A stretch of 64,000 nucleotides of DNA from Laburnicola sp. R22_1 (taxonomy: Eukaryota; Ascomycota; Dothideomycetes; Pleosporales; Didymosphaeriaceae): the NCBI GenBank assembly GCA_014281115.1, contig JACONQ010000020.1:992001-1056000 (forward strand), given 5' to 3'. Of the stretch, positions 11,631-23,404 are shown piece after piece; within the stretch, counting starts at the first letter, position 1, and each line of letters begins with the position of its first letter. The notes beneath the pieces are model-generated. The model made no database searches and had not been told where the DNA came from. It saw nothing but the letters and a program-made list of their open reading frames with translations. The position numbers were made by a program, and so were the translations under genes.

Positions 11631-13313
11631 TTAGTACAGCAACTTGCACTCCCAGTTGCTAGCATCATCCACATCCCCACTCCCCATATACTTCGCCATC
11701 TTCGGATACATACAAAGCGGCCTCTGCCTCAGCACATCCGCATGCGTTTCATCATCCACGTACTTCGTGCCAATAATCTGCTCCGGCGCCACACCGTCTT
11801 CAACCCAAGCCATCATCGCAAGCAGCGCATCATGCTCCTTGTTCCTGAAGCCCGGGACACCGTAGACAGTGTTTCCCAGAGTCGGCGCCTGGTTCGCCCC
11901 AGCAAAGTACCACGGCGCGTTGACATTCGCAAAAGTGCCCGAACAGTGACCCATACCCGGCACGAGGAAGAAGCGAAAGAATTCATCGACGTCAATCCCG
12001 CGCGGTTGCAGCTCGCGAGTAACGCGGTTGTAAAAGTAAGGTGTCGTCCCGGTAGGGATAAGGCCATCTGACATACCATGGTACGACAAGATCTTGCCGC
12101 CTTTGGCATGGAAGGTCGACAGATCAAAGCCAACGGTCGCACTGCCCGGGTCCAGCTTATCGGCTAGACGCTGGATGTCCTCGCTGTAGCTGTAGAAATC
12201 CCAGTCTGGACCGAGCCCAAGGAAATATTTTACATAGTCTGGGCCGAGCGGGTTGGGGCGGTTGCCTTGGAGGAGGGCCCATTGACCTTCGCTTCCGAGG
12301 TTGAGATGGGGGAATATAAAGGTTTGGTTGTTGCCAATTGAATCGGTGTAGATCTTGTATAGCGTGTCGATCTGCGGGGAGGTCAAGCAGCTGGACGCGG
12401 TGGTGTTTGTGCCGTTTGAGGTGCAAAGGAGCTCTTCCGGTCGGAAGTTACAACCTATAGGATCGGAAATGATGTTATCCGTGAGGCCATCCTGCGGATC
12501 GCATTGTTTCATGACTTCGGCGGCTATGGCGGGGAACAGAGTCGAGGGAATATGGTAGTCCGCAGTAGCTGGCAGATTGTAGAGCGCCACTTTGACAGTC
12601 CAGGGTTGAAGATGGGATGTCCACCACGCGGGAGCTCCCGCCAAAACACCATCAAAGTCTTCAGGATATTCTTCCGCCTCTTTTAGACCTTGACGTCCGC
12701 CAGTTGAGCAGCCTGCGTAGTAGTTGTAGGATATATCCTTTTCATAGAATGCTGCTATCATAGCTCTGGCTGTCACGACGGACCCATGCATTGCTAGATG
12801 GCCCCAGTTCTCCACTTTCCCGGGTTGGTTGTACGCCCAGCTACCGTCGCTTGAAGACGAGTTGTGGCCAGTGTCTGTTGACATAGTGGCAAAGCCATAA
12901 CGACTGCCTGGTGCCTGATATTCTGTCAGTGAGGTGTCTGAGTACCTAGGTAGAGGTAGATGTTTTCAACGTACCATATCCAACCAATTTATACCTCCCG
13001 CGAAACCTCCATTTCCAACTGCAAGGAACCTACCGTTCCAGTCATCAGGAAGGAATAAACCAAATCCAAAGGTGGTATTATCAATTGACTGTACCTGCAC
13101 CGAAACAGCACAGAGAGCTGGCAGCCCGACCGGGTTGGTAGGATACCCCGTATCGCCCTTGGGTACCTGAAACGTTCCGTTGGCCTGGACGGGATACGCA
13201 AAGTTCACGCTCGCGTTTGAAGGGAGCGCGCTCTGGATCACAGAGGGCGAGCAGTCGAGTGCACTTGAGCCACCCAGAAGCACACCGTAGCCGAGAATCG
13301 TGTGCGCTCGCAT
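11631..13313 (-). CDS. Tannase / feruloyl esterase family, secreted
   Basis: Exon 1 is 13313-12975 and exon 2 is 12914-11631, giving 540 residues. The intron acceptor is the CAG at 12915-12917, because it alone restores the family sequence LDM-APGSRYGFATMSTDTGHN. The first ~18 residues form a signal peptide. Tannase-family enzymes hydrolyse ester bonds of gallic, ferulic or related hydroxycinnamic acids outside the cell. The nucleophile elbow is GCSTGGRQG (about residue 182) and the catalytic His lies in GMGHCSG. The Cys flanking Ser and the Cys next to His are the pair that forms the family's characteristic disulfide. Many Asn-X-Ser/Thr sites fit a glycosylated secreted enzyme. It is divergent from a salicylate-hydroxylase-like gene, which could act on released aromatic acids. 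Tannase versus feruloyl esterase B specificity cannot be decided here. Confidence 0.92.
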
Positions 13314-14101
13314 TTTTCGTATGCTGAGCAGTCGTCAACGCGGAGCTGCGTAGAGAGATGAAAGATTTGTTTTGCGCTGTCGCGGCCGTTGAAGACATTG
13401 CGTCGACATGTTTAAAAAGCGACCTGATCGTACTAGCATCGGAGCCATCTCCTTTCATCTAGAGGCAAACGGAGACCATCTGGGTATGGCATGCCGGCAT
13501 GCTACCCTCATCCCGGTCGTGACGTAGGCTGGGATGTCGAGGTTAGGCCAGCACTGCTGGCGTAGCGCACTTTCCGGTACTGGCAATTGCTTCCACAAGA
13601 CGTACCCCCATTGTATCGGGATGGCACTGCGCTGTTTTTCTCTGCAACAATTGTAAGAATGGGGAGAAAGTTTCTGGGGTTGCTGGTGCCTAAGCCCGAT
13701 GTGCACCCGAGGATGGTCGGTGGGGCCTCATGCGGGGAAATTGAAGAAGCACGGCCTCGCGGTTCGGCATTTGTAGAATGTTTTTCCACCTGCTCTTCGC
13801 CCTCTCCCCGACGACTGAGGAAGCTTCTTTTAAGAATGCCGACGTTGCTGCCGTGGACCGTGGTTTAAAGCCCTTTTGTTCGCTCGTTGTACCCGTAGAG
13901 CTACCTTGGGTACATACCGGCGCCTGTGGATTCGCAGTGGACGCCAATAGTACGAATTTGATGACTGATGATCTTGTGACCACTGAGAAGACGACAAGGA
14001 GGCACTTTGCTTGCGAAATATTCACCTTTTCAGTTGGATACTCATCCTTCCGTGGATATCCTACCATTGCATTACTGCATTCTCTATCTTGGTAGAACAT
14101 A
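13314..14101. promoter_or_regulatory. Divergent promoter of feruloyl esterase and monooxygenase
   Basis: 788 bp separate the two start codons, so both genes must take their upstream control from this stretch. I could not assign specific binding sites. ORFs here are short and unsupported. Confidence 0.5.
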
Positions 14102-15506
14102 ATGGCAGATGGTTTGAGAATCGCAATAATCGGTGCAGGTACGCAACTAGTCCGCCTATTACCCCAAAGATGCGCAGCTCTTTGAAGAGACCTAACAACA
14201 ATCTCTAGGCATGGGCGGCCTTGCAACCGCGCTCTCCCTAGCAAAGGCCGGCCATAAGAATATCACCATCTACGAAACGGCACCCGGTTTAGGCTTTGTA
14301 GGCGCAGGCATCCAACTCGCTCCAAATATGGCCCGCATTCTCGACCGTCTCGACTGCTGGAAACAAATCGCCGCCGAGGCCGTGCAATGCGCCGCCACCT
14401 CCATCCGAGAAGGCAGATCAAACGAGGAGCTGGGCCATGTTGGATTGGAGTATGTCGAGAAAACTTATGGATATCCGCACATGGTTGGGCACAGGGCGAG
14501 TCTTGCAGGCGCTATGTACGAAGGGTGCCTGAAGGAGCCTGGAATCAAGTTCGAGCTCGGGTGTCTGATCTCAGATGCGGAATTCGGCGCGAAACCAAGC
14601 TTCAACTTGACACCGTTGAAGAGTCCAGATGAAGCGCGCCGCGTCGAATGCGATATTTTGCTAGGCTGCGACGGTGTAAAGAGCCAAACGCGTGTATCAA
14701 TGCTGCAGTCGCTGGGCGAAACGGCCGATGTGAAAGATTCGGGTCAGGCAGCATACCGCATCATGCTGACACGCGAGCAAATGAAACAAGACCCGGAACT
14801 CATTGCGCTCCTTGACTCTGATATCGTGACGCGCTGGATCGGCGAAAAGAAGCACATCATCGCGTACCCTATCCACAACAAACAAATTTACAACATCTCA
14901 ACCGCGCAACCTGACGTCAACTTCGCCGGAGCGCCCAATACGACATATACAACACAGGGGTCAAAGTCAGCGATGATGCAGGTGTACGGCGACTTTTGTC
15001 CCATGATTCATAGGATGTTGGATCTTGTGCCGGACGGAGAAGTTGTGGAGTGGAAGCTGCGCGTACACGAACCGCTCAGCACCTGGGTGCTCAACTCTAC
15101 AGCCTTGGTTGGCGACGCATGCCACCCCACGCTCCCCCATCTTGCCCAGGGCGCCGCACAAGCTATCGAAGACGGGGCGGTCCTCGGCGTTGTCCTGGAC
15201 CCAAAACGCATCACAGACTGCAACCCCTCTACCATAAACAAGGCGCTCAAGATCTACGAGAAGGTGCGGAAAGAGAGGGCAGAGGCTTTAGTCGAGCTGG
15301 CGGCCGAGAACGGAAGATCAATGCATCTTGGATCTGGCAAGGCGAAGGAGGAACGGGATAAGATGTTTGCGGCGCTCAAGACGAAGAAAGGGCCTGTGCC
15401 GGATAAGTGGGCGGACGCGGATGTGCAACGGATGATATATGGGGTGGATGTCACAGCAGAGGCAGAAAAGCTCTGTAAAGAGGAGGGATTCGTTGCGAAG
15501 CTGTAA
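14102..15506 (+). CDS. FAD-dependent monooxygenase, salicylate hydroxylase-like
   Basis: A 37-nt first exon (14102-14138) is joined to 14209-15506 across a 70-nt intron (GTACGC...TAG, CTAAC branch), giving 444 residues. The splice falls inside the dinucleotide-binding motif and completes IAIIGAGMGGLATALSL; without it the FAD fold would have no start. The GCDGVKS motif (about residue 170) and GDACHPTLPHLAQGAA (about 330) are the FAD/NAD(P)H motifs of group A flavoprotein hydroxylases. Such enzymes hydroxylate phenolic acids, some with loss of CO2 (salicylate to catechol). The exact substrate is unknown. It is divergent from the feruloyl esterase, consistent with a pathway in which esters are cut outside and aromatic acids oxidised inside the cell. 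Confidence 0.9.
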
Positions 15507-16804
15507 CGTTACTCTGTAAGATCTTTGAACGGAAGTTTGCCGTACTATCCTTGGTCGATACAACTATTTTCAATCTTGCTGTATGCTTTATTGATATAGA
15601 TGAATGTGTCCAAAGAGGACAACGTGTTTCTGCCATGACATCGAAGCTCGTAAGCGTCGAAGACAGTAGTAAAGAGATAGAGCGCAGTGCAATTGGCAGC
15701 CATTTTCAAAAGAGCTCGTAGGGGAGGTGTAAACTCCGAAAGTAAAGATACCATTAAAAGATATGAAATAGACGGGTACGGGTTGTCGAAGAAATGAGGC
15801 TCTGAGCGGGTACGATCACGTGCCCGTGATCATGCCCAGGTGTGAGCAACACTGTTTCAGCCTTGCTCCTTTCTGTGAGCGTATATATAGACTAGCCTTT
15901 CGGCATCTTTTCCTATGTAGCAATATTATCCACTTTGCTCACTGAATCTGAGATTCCAGCTCGTTTTCCTTCAACACGGGTTCACTCACAAGTGGTGACG
16001 CACTGGTTGGTATTCCTGTTACCGTTGAACGTACCTTAGGTATAGTAAAATTCGAGTAAAACAACAGAAAGCCACTATGGAAGATCATCCTTCGGAGACG
16101 CCGATACCGTATTACTTGCTCAAACAACATCCGGGGCCGAGGTAGGGTGGATGGTGATTGATGCAAGGTTTGATTGTATGGGATGTGACCCCTAATTTTG
16201 GGAGCCAAATCCTCATCTGACATAAGAGATGCCACTGGGCCTCAAGGTGGATAGCAATCAAAAGAGTGCCTTTTAGATCGAGGTTATCTTACCTTGATAG
16301 CTTTGTTTGAATTCAGTCAAACACAGTTGCTGAATAGGTGACTTATGTGCGATTGTTTCCTAGAGTGGTCGCAAGCAGCACCTGAATTGGACAAGGCTTG
16401 CAGGGGTTGGTAGCAGTTAATTATAGCATCAAGTGCATCCAATGATATCATGATTCGCATTCGCACACATACAAAGGGTATCGGGTACAATGGTACCTTT
16501 TATATTACCACCTACAAAGGGCCCCAATAGGAAGGCAAAACACTCGTGCTCAGCCACCGTCCAACCTAGCCGCAGGAGTCCAAGGCATCACAGTGATCCT
16601 TCATGCCAAGGATCCAGAGCCAATGACGAGAGTGGCTCTCTGCTGCGATCTTGAAAACGGCCCCATGCGCCTTGCCCTGCTGCACATTGGGCGAAACTTG
16701 CACGGGGCTCCTGGAGTCTAGGGCCTCCCGTGAGCGTATATAATGTCAGACCCAGGAATCAGTTTTCCAGTTTCGCATTTTCGGTAAGACTTGAGCGATC
16801 AAAG
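15507..16804. other. Intergenic region, no gene seen
   Basis: About 1.3 kb with no supported coding sequence. A hyphenated palindrome (GATCACG-TGCC-CGTGATC) lies at 15814-15831. TATAAT at about 16739-16744, some 60 bp before the next start codon, could be that gene's TATA element. Confidence 0.5.
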
Positions 16805-17774
16805 ATGTCAAATTTCGACTCGAACCAGTGGTATTATATCTATATCGAAGAAAAAAAGGACAGCGCGTTCGTCGGCACGATACTCTTCAAAAACAACACA
16901 AGAGGGTCGGTTTTCCGTTCTGCCAGCGATCGGAAAAACCCCGCAAAAAGATGGCAGATAGTATCTGTTGACGAGGACTACTATGTCCTGAGGACTGAAG
17001 GTTCGGGGCCCCATGGTTTCCTAGCCACCTTTGTAGCACCAGACCGGACGACACTTTCAGGCAGCACGTTGGCGCGCATGGCCAGGAGCAACATTACCGA
17101 CGACTCGGCCTATTGGCAAATCGCGCCTTGGGGGGGTGGCACATTCTACTTTACCAATAAGCAGAATGGCGCGAGTTGGCATTTGGGGTTTGGAGGCGAG
17201 GAAGAAACCGACATTGAAGCTCAGATGCAGTCGAACATAATGGAGCCGCAGCCAAGGCAAAGATTTTCTTTCAACCCGATTGAGGCCATCGACAATGAGG
17301 ACTTCTCCAGTTCTGCGATAAATGCAAGTTATTCTAATACCGAAGAGTTATCAAAGGTGGTGTTAATGAATGCAGTTACCATCATCCACCTCGGGCTCCC
17401 CTAACCCTACCGACCCGTCGAAACCCTCTTCGTCCACGACCAGCGCACCTTCGAGTGGTCTCAGCACAGGCGCTCAAGCCGGCATCGGTGCGGGTGTCGG
17501 CGTCCTTGTTATCGCGCTCGTAGTATTAGGTCTCTTATTATACCGTAGGCGAAAGCGGTGGACCGATGCGATGAAGCCTGCCGCAAAGGGATATGACAAC
17601 AAGAGCAGCGACGCTACAGCAATTATATATAGCCAGATCGGGGTCGCAGACAAACTGGAGCTTGCTGCCGATGAGCCCAGGCAGGCATGGCCAGTTATAG
17701 AAGTGGAGCCGGCGGAACTGCCCAGTGCAGAGGCGCCTAGACCAGAGCTGTATGGAGGAGCGCCATCCAGGTAG
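16805..17774 (+). CDS. Ricin-like ectodomain, single-TM protein (GC-AG intron)
   Basis: Exon 1 (16805-17323) encodes a Trp/Tyr-rich domain with WYYIYIEEK, RWQIVSVDEDYYVLR, YWQIAPWGGGTFYF and WHLGF motifs at regular spacing, as in ricin-type beta-trefoil sheets. Exon 2 (17376-17774) encodes a Ser/Thr/Pro linker, a transmembrane helix (GAGVGVLVIALVVLGLLLY), a basic stop-transfer stretch and an ~65-residue cytoplasmic tail. The two open frames differ by one base. No GT donor of sensible length reconciles them, but a GCAAGT donor at 17324 with the TGCAG acceptor ending at 17375 gives a 52-nt GC-AG intron in the right phase; 305 residues. Fungal proteins of this layout are of unknown function, perhaps wall or glycan sensors. 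No signal peptide follows the chosen ATG, and an upstream exon could be missing. Confidence 0.7.
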
Positions 17775-19102
17775 AAACTACTGAGGAGGTGTGCTCACCT
17801 GGGTCAGATAAATGAAGCAAGGACGGGAAAGAAACCGTAGAAGTGACGTATCGCAAGGAGGGAAGCCGCGCGAATATCAACAAGCGAACGGGTGATACCT
17901 AGGATTCTTGTTTCGAAGATTTGGAAATATTGCACATTACCGGAGGATAATCACAGGCGATTTGAGTTATTTTTCGACTTCAGTAATGATCGATTCAGAA
18001 CTCAATGTAGCTATATTGTGTAGTTTTGTTTGTACGTTTCAGCATCGGGTACGCACACACGCACACACGTACATCGAACACAGCAATCTAATGGCTGCAT
18101 TTGACTGGGTCGCTTTTATCACTTTAAGCAAAGATAACAACCCATTCGTAGATCTTCTACTACCTACTTCCTGTCTAGGTATCGATAAGCACAATTATAC
18201 GGTTTAGGTTATGGGAGATCCGCTTTGTCACGGTACGTATACTACCAAGCGAAGCTAAAACTGTACATGTACATGTACATGGATCCGGTATATCCGGTAA
18301 ACGTACCCAAAGTCGAAAGAAGTATGCATATCTGCAAATTTGATTATGTACATGTATGCTTGGAAGTTGGGGCACAGTATAACCACCCATCCAGAACGCG
18401 CGTACTAGTAACGGTTTCCCAACACATCAACCTCTTATCACGCTTGTATAGTAATCCAAACGTCAGATGCATAGTTTTTCGTCTACGGTCTGCAGTGTAA
18501 CAGGCGGAGAGTCCGGAACAGGTTTAGGCTGAATATAACAGGTAGCAGTGCATAGATCCAGATGTCCGCTCCGAATTCTGCCTACCAACAGGATGGGTCG
18601 AGCTATTGAAGCAACAGCGGATAATATGAGACGGACGACAAGAACCCAGGTTCTTACCGACTCTTTACACAGTAGGACGAATCAGAAGACCTGTATCGTC
18701 CCTCCCAGTAAACCCTACATATTTTACAATGGCCGAGTGGATTCATCGGAAGACCTGGAGAGCGTGGCAGAAGATTTTTTCGTCCGCGTTCATTTCAATA
18801 CGAGCTTTTCATCGCGCCAATCGAATCATCGCACAGGTCTCGCACATTGTTCTCGCCAATGCCTGCTGATGTCTGCAAGCGAGCGAGAATTCTACCACAC
18901 GTGTACAGATCGCCACTCCTACAGTACGAAAAAGGCCTCGTTTAACAACTCGTATGCATGCGATTGTGGACCGCATTGCAAAACCTGATCGTGAAGCGGG
19001 ACAATGCCGTGTTCCGCTCTTTTTAGCAGACGTGGGGAAGATAAAACATATTGCACTATATAACTTACTAGTATCTGCTAGTTTTAATAATTAAAGGATA
19101 TC
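17775..19102. other. Intergenic region, no gene supported
   Basis: An ORF at 18593-18988 is open from an ATG but resembles nothing and lacks codon signature, so it is not called. There is a short GTACAT repeat near 18262-18281. The last ~50 bases lead into X-repeat copy 2 and share a CTGCTAGTTTTAATAATT stretch with sequence near 23.9 kb (opposite strand). Confidence 0.45.
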
Positions 19103-19212
19103 TTACTAAGCAGGGGGCTCTGCTTTTTTTTATTATATTATTTAAGATAAAAGACTTTGTTGTTCTACTAGTATCCCTACTGGTAGGTACTAGTAGTTAA
19201 TTTAATGGCACA
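19103..19212 (+). repeat. X repeat, copy 2 (forward)
   Basis: Carries AAGCAGGGGGCTCTGC, the T-run, AAGATAAAAG and an end reading GTTAATTTAATGGCACA. It abuts the left TA duplication of the large TIR element at 19213. Its middle differs from other copies by an insertion with duplicated ACTAGTA/GGTACTAG sequence. Confidence 0.75.
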
Positions 19213-19301
19213 TACATCAGGAAAAATTTTGTGCGCGCATGAGCACCTAGGGCACCTGAGCACGCCTGCGCACCAAATGCGCTCAGAGCGCACCAGCGAT
19301 A

Positions 19302-21092
19302 AGCTCGGCCATATAGTGTTCGGCCACATATAGTGATCGGCCACCCCACCACAACGCGTTACTCACTTTTTGATCATCTATACTCTCAACACCACGCGTT
19401 CAAAATGGATCCTCGTGAACTAGCAATACAATCTGCTATTAGCGATCTTAATTCTGGTGTTTATACAAGCCAACGGAAGGCTGCTAAGGCCTGGGGCGTG
19501 CCCCAATCAACTCTCTAAGAGCGCATCAACAGTCGCCAACCCAACGCGATAGCTCACTCCAACCAACAGCGATTGACTCCAGAGCAAGAGCGCTTTCTAG
19601 TAGAGTGGATACTAGAAGAGGACTCACGCGCACAACCTCCATCTCATCCCCGTGTGCGAGAGATGGCCACCCGAATCCTGCACATGAACGGTGACCACGA
19701 GCCTCTGGGGCAACTATGGGTACCCCATTTCATCACACGCAACCCACGCGTCGCCTCTATTGTTAGCCAAACAATTGAGAGTGCAAGGACTACTGCAGCT
19801 AGTTAAGACACTATACAAGCCTTTCTTAAGCTATTTAAGCGGACAAGAATAGAGCTGGGCATACAGTATAAAGACATGTGGAATATGGATAAGACTAGGT
19901 GCGCACTAGGGGTATGTACAAACTCCTAGGTCGTTGCTAGTTCATCAAAGAAGAAGGCTTATATTAAATCCCTAGAGGATCGCGAGTGGGTATCAATCAT
20001 TAAGACCATCTTAGCTGTCGGCGTCAAGCTTTAATGCCTAGTTATCTTTAAGGGCAAGCATCTACAGTCAACGTGGTTTCCAGCACAAGGCACACCAGAT
20101 TGGCTCTACACAACGTTAGAGAATAGATAGACGTTAAACTTAATTGGCTATAAATAGTTGCAGCGTATTTTTATGCCAAATACTTCACCATCTAACAGTG
20201 GCTAGCGGCTCCTCCTTCTTAACGGCTATAGCTCCTATATCCCTATTAACTTTATGTGGCTCTGCAAGGTCAACAAGATCTACCTCTTATATCTTCTAGC
20301 TTACTCCTTACACCTGCTTCAGCCATTGGATCTTGCTCCTTTCTCAGTACTCAAATCCAAGTACTGTGGTGAGATACGAGCTCTCTCAGCCCTTAATAAC
20401 GCAGCACCTATCAAAAAAGAGCGCTTCGTTATATCATACAACAAAGCTAGAGAAGAAGGACTCTCAGAGCAAGTTATCCAAGCCAGCTAGAGGGCTGCAG
20501 GGCTCTGCCCATACAACCCAGACCTTGTGCTGCTCTCATCTCAAGTAACTAGCCAGCCAGTCACCCCTCCAGCAAGCAGTCAGGGGCTAGTAACTGCAGA
20601 TCAAGTCTTCAACACCCCTCAGAGCTCACAGGCTCTATATAAGGCTCAACAACAGCTGCTATTGTCAGAATCTCTCTCACAAAGCACCCGCGTAGTGCTT
20701 AGCAAGGCAGGCAAGGCTATTACAGAAGCCAACACCAGGACAGCCCAACTTAAGGCTAAAAATCAACGACTCAAATATCAACTAGATAGTGCTAAGATCA
20801 CCCGCGTCAGAAAGCGCGTTTAAGTTAATCCAAATAAGCGCTTCAGTAATGTTGAGGCTATAAAGGCTGCTATTAACCGAGCAGCTGCTTTACAGGCTCA
20901 ACAGGCAAGTAGTTCACTAGAGAAAGAAGCTCAAAAAGCAGCAGCAGCAGTAGCAGCACTTGAACTTAGTTCTATGTGTACTAAATGGCAATTGTAATTG
21001 TTGTTGTTGAGAAATCGCGACTCCAAACTGTGTGGCTACTTTGGGTGGGGTGGCCGATCACTATATATGGCCGACCACTATATGGCCGAGCT
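19302..21092 (+). mobile_element. Pogo/Fot1-type transposon 1 (1.79 kb)
   Basis: Inverted repeats of about 50 bp start AGCTCGGCCATATAGTG at the left and mirror this at the right; TA at 19300-19301 and 21093-21094 is the target duplication. The element lies within the outer CATCAGGAAA element. It encodes one transposase-like frame, now interrupted by stops. Confidence 0.88.
19405..20997 (+). pseudogene. Transposase of element 1, broken by in-frame stops
   Basis: The whole 530-codon frame from ATG 19405 to TAA 20995-20997 can be read without a single frameshift, but contains about nine in-frame TAA/TAG codons and no TGA. The N-terminus has a psq-type helix-turn-helix (SQRKAAKAWGVPQSTL) and a Tc5/CENP-B-type second domain (LTPEQERFLVEWILEE). 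The DDE core is recognisable from YKDMWNMDKTR through LLLLNGYSS to LQPLDLAPFSVLKSKY, and the C-terminus is a Gln/Ala-rich coiled coil. In canonical pogo/Fot1 proteins NMDKTR reads N-x-D-E and NGYSS reads DGHxS; here the second Asp codon has become Asn. Stops created only by transitions in an unbroken frame fit RIP. Confidence 0.85.
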
Positions 21093-21555
21093 TACTACTT
21101 TTTTCTTAGTGTGCGCATGCGCAAGGTTGCGCAAGGATGCGCACCTATGCCGGCAGTGCACCTAGAGCAGCTAGGGCAGCTAGGGCACCCTAGGTGCCTA
21201 TGCTACCTATAAAATGCTGATTAATAAGCAAATAAAGCTCTTTAATTGGCTAAAATTTAAAAAAAGCTTAGTAAGCTACTTAGTAAGCTGCTTAGTAAGC
21301 TTTAACAAAAAAGATTTTTTAAAGTATAAAGTTAAAGTCTTTTACTAGATAGTAATTACTAGTTAATATAATAGTACTAATTACTAGCGTGTTATATAGA
21401 ACTTCTATCTAATCCTAAATTCTAGATTTTGTAAGTTTAAAAATAGAAAAATATAGTTTTATAATTATTTAAAAGAATTAGATTAGGCGAAAATTAGTGG
21501 CTTAGTAAAAACACTATTTTAAAAAGTATAAACTTTAATAACTTTTTAACTACTA

Positions 21556-23404
21556 ACATATTCTATTAGTAAGCTAGCTATATTAGTAAGCCGGCTACTT
21601 TTCCTTAGTACAACTAACACTTTAGTAACTCTAATATATCTCTATAACATAATGCGATAATAGTTAACTAAGAAGGTAGAATTAACCTTACTCTTAAGGT
21701 CTATACTTTTAGCTAAATTTAAAGCCTATAATGCATAACTACTACCTTTAACGTTAAACACTAGTGCCTTTCTAATTAGCTTTATAGAATTACTCTACGC
21801 GCCTAAACTTAACTAGGAATTTAGAAACTTATTATAACTAAAGAGTAGACAATTATCTAATATATCCTTAACCTTAATTTGTAAGGATTTGCGTCCTAGC
21901 TATGCGAGGTAGAAGATATAGCTAACAAACTACTAGGTATATGCGATGGCTAGCCTATTAGTAAGCGCTAGGCTAAGCGCTTTGTAACACGCTTAGCTAA
22001 GCTTAAAATAGCCTTTAATTAAGCTAAAGACCGCTAGAGAATACTCTAGAAGGATCTAGAGATAATTAGCGTGTGGTTTAAGCTAGTGAAGGATACTAAA
22101 GCCAAGTACAGTGTCTATAACAATAACGTGCACAACTTTAACAAGACTAGCTTCTAGATAAGCATTATTAGCTTAATAAAGATTATTATAGGCATAGAGA
22201 GACGTGCTTAATCTAAGCTTATTTAGCTAGGTAATCGTAAGTAGGTTACTATTATCTAGAGTATCTGCGCTACTAGATATATAACTCTACCTTTTATTAT
22301 TTATAAAGGACGCGTCCACATCTCTATGTAGTATAAAGAGGCAGATATATCGCGCAATTAGAAGCTTTTAGTCTTTAAGAACAGCTAGACTAACAATATG
22401 CTTAGTCTAGAGTAGTTAAAGCATTTTAACGCGCATACAAAGGCGCGCCAGGTAAGGGAGTATAGGCTGCTTATTTTAGACAGCTATAAGAGCCACCTTA
22501 ACTAGGATTTTAAGGACTACTATCTTAAAAATAAGATCTTTACCCTCTGCATGCTACCTCACTTATCGCACGTCCTTTAGCTACTTAATATAGTCTACTT
22601 CTCGCTATTAAAGCGTAAGTACTCTTAGCGTATTAGAGACTTAGCACATAGGCGCGTCTTCTATATTAATAAGGAAGGCTTCCTCCTAGTCTTTAAAGAC
22701 GCGTTTTTTAATGTGTTTATAGAGGAGAACTGTTATAAGGCCTTTAAGGCATTAGGCCTTATCCCTATTAACGCGTAGGTAGTATTAGATTGCCTTAAAG
22801 TATGGCTGCGTACCTTACTAGCACCTCCACTATAGGAGACGCCATGGCAATTAAAAACACTAAGTAATATACACAAGTTTAAATCCTAATTAAAGCTAGT
22901 AAGCAACTCCTTTACTTAATCGCCTATTATAACTTAGGCTGGCTTCTCTTAGCTTATAAAAGGTAGTAAACTTATACTATATTAAAATACTCTTTTAACT
23001 ACCCGCGTCTATAAGCTTAAGAAGTAATTAGTAGTAATAACTAAGCGAAAATTACGTAAAAGAAAGCGGATCTAGTAGGGTAGGACTATAGAGTATAGGA
23101 CTACAGCAGTGTAGGTAGCTACTAAGACGTTGTAGGCGCCTTAGTAATTAAAGAAGGCTTATAGTAGTAGTAATTAAGAAAGAGTCTAACTAGCTCTACA
23201 GCGCTATAGAAACTATAAAAAGACTAGACGTAATGCGCAAACGTATAAAAAAGATACAAAGGTATCTTCTAAATTAGATATAAGCATAATATATATAGGC
23301 TTCTTATTTAATAGTAATAAAATTAAAGAGTCATAATATAAGTTAGTCGTGCTAAGAAAAAGTAGCCGGCTTACTAATATGGCCGGCTTACTAATAGAAT
23401 ATAT
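21556..23404 (+). mobile_element. Pogo/Fot1-type transposon 2 (1.85 kb), heavily RIP-mutated
   Basis: The ends are about 60-bp inverted repeats starting ACATATTCTATTAG and containing doubled TTAGTAAGC units, with TA at 21554-21555 and 23405-23406. The inside is very AT-rich and saturated with TAG, while CG-containing words such as GCGC and ACGCG survive. Stretches around 22430-22870 align by eye with the transposase of the element at 41.9-44.1 kb (for example AAGGCTTCCTCCTAGTC versus AAGGGCTTCCTACTGGC), so the two are related. No frame of useful length remains. Confidence 0.82.

Noticed and set aside
17357..17375. 19-nt GT-AG intron joining the two halves of the ricin-like gene
   Set aside because: It restores phase but is far below any workable intron length; the 52-nt GC-AG alternative fits phase, size and consensus.
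18593..18988. 132-codon plus-strand ORF before X copy 2
   Set aside because: No recognisable motif, no splice support and biased Ser/Thr/His content near transposon DNA.
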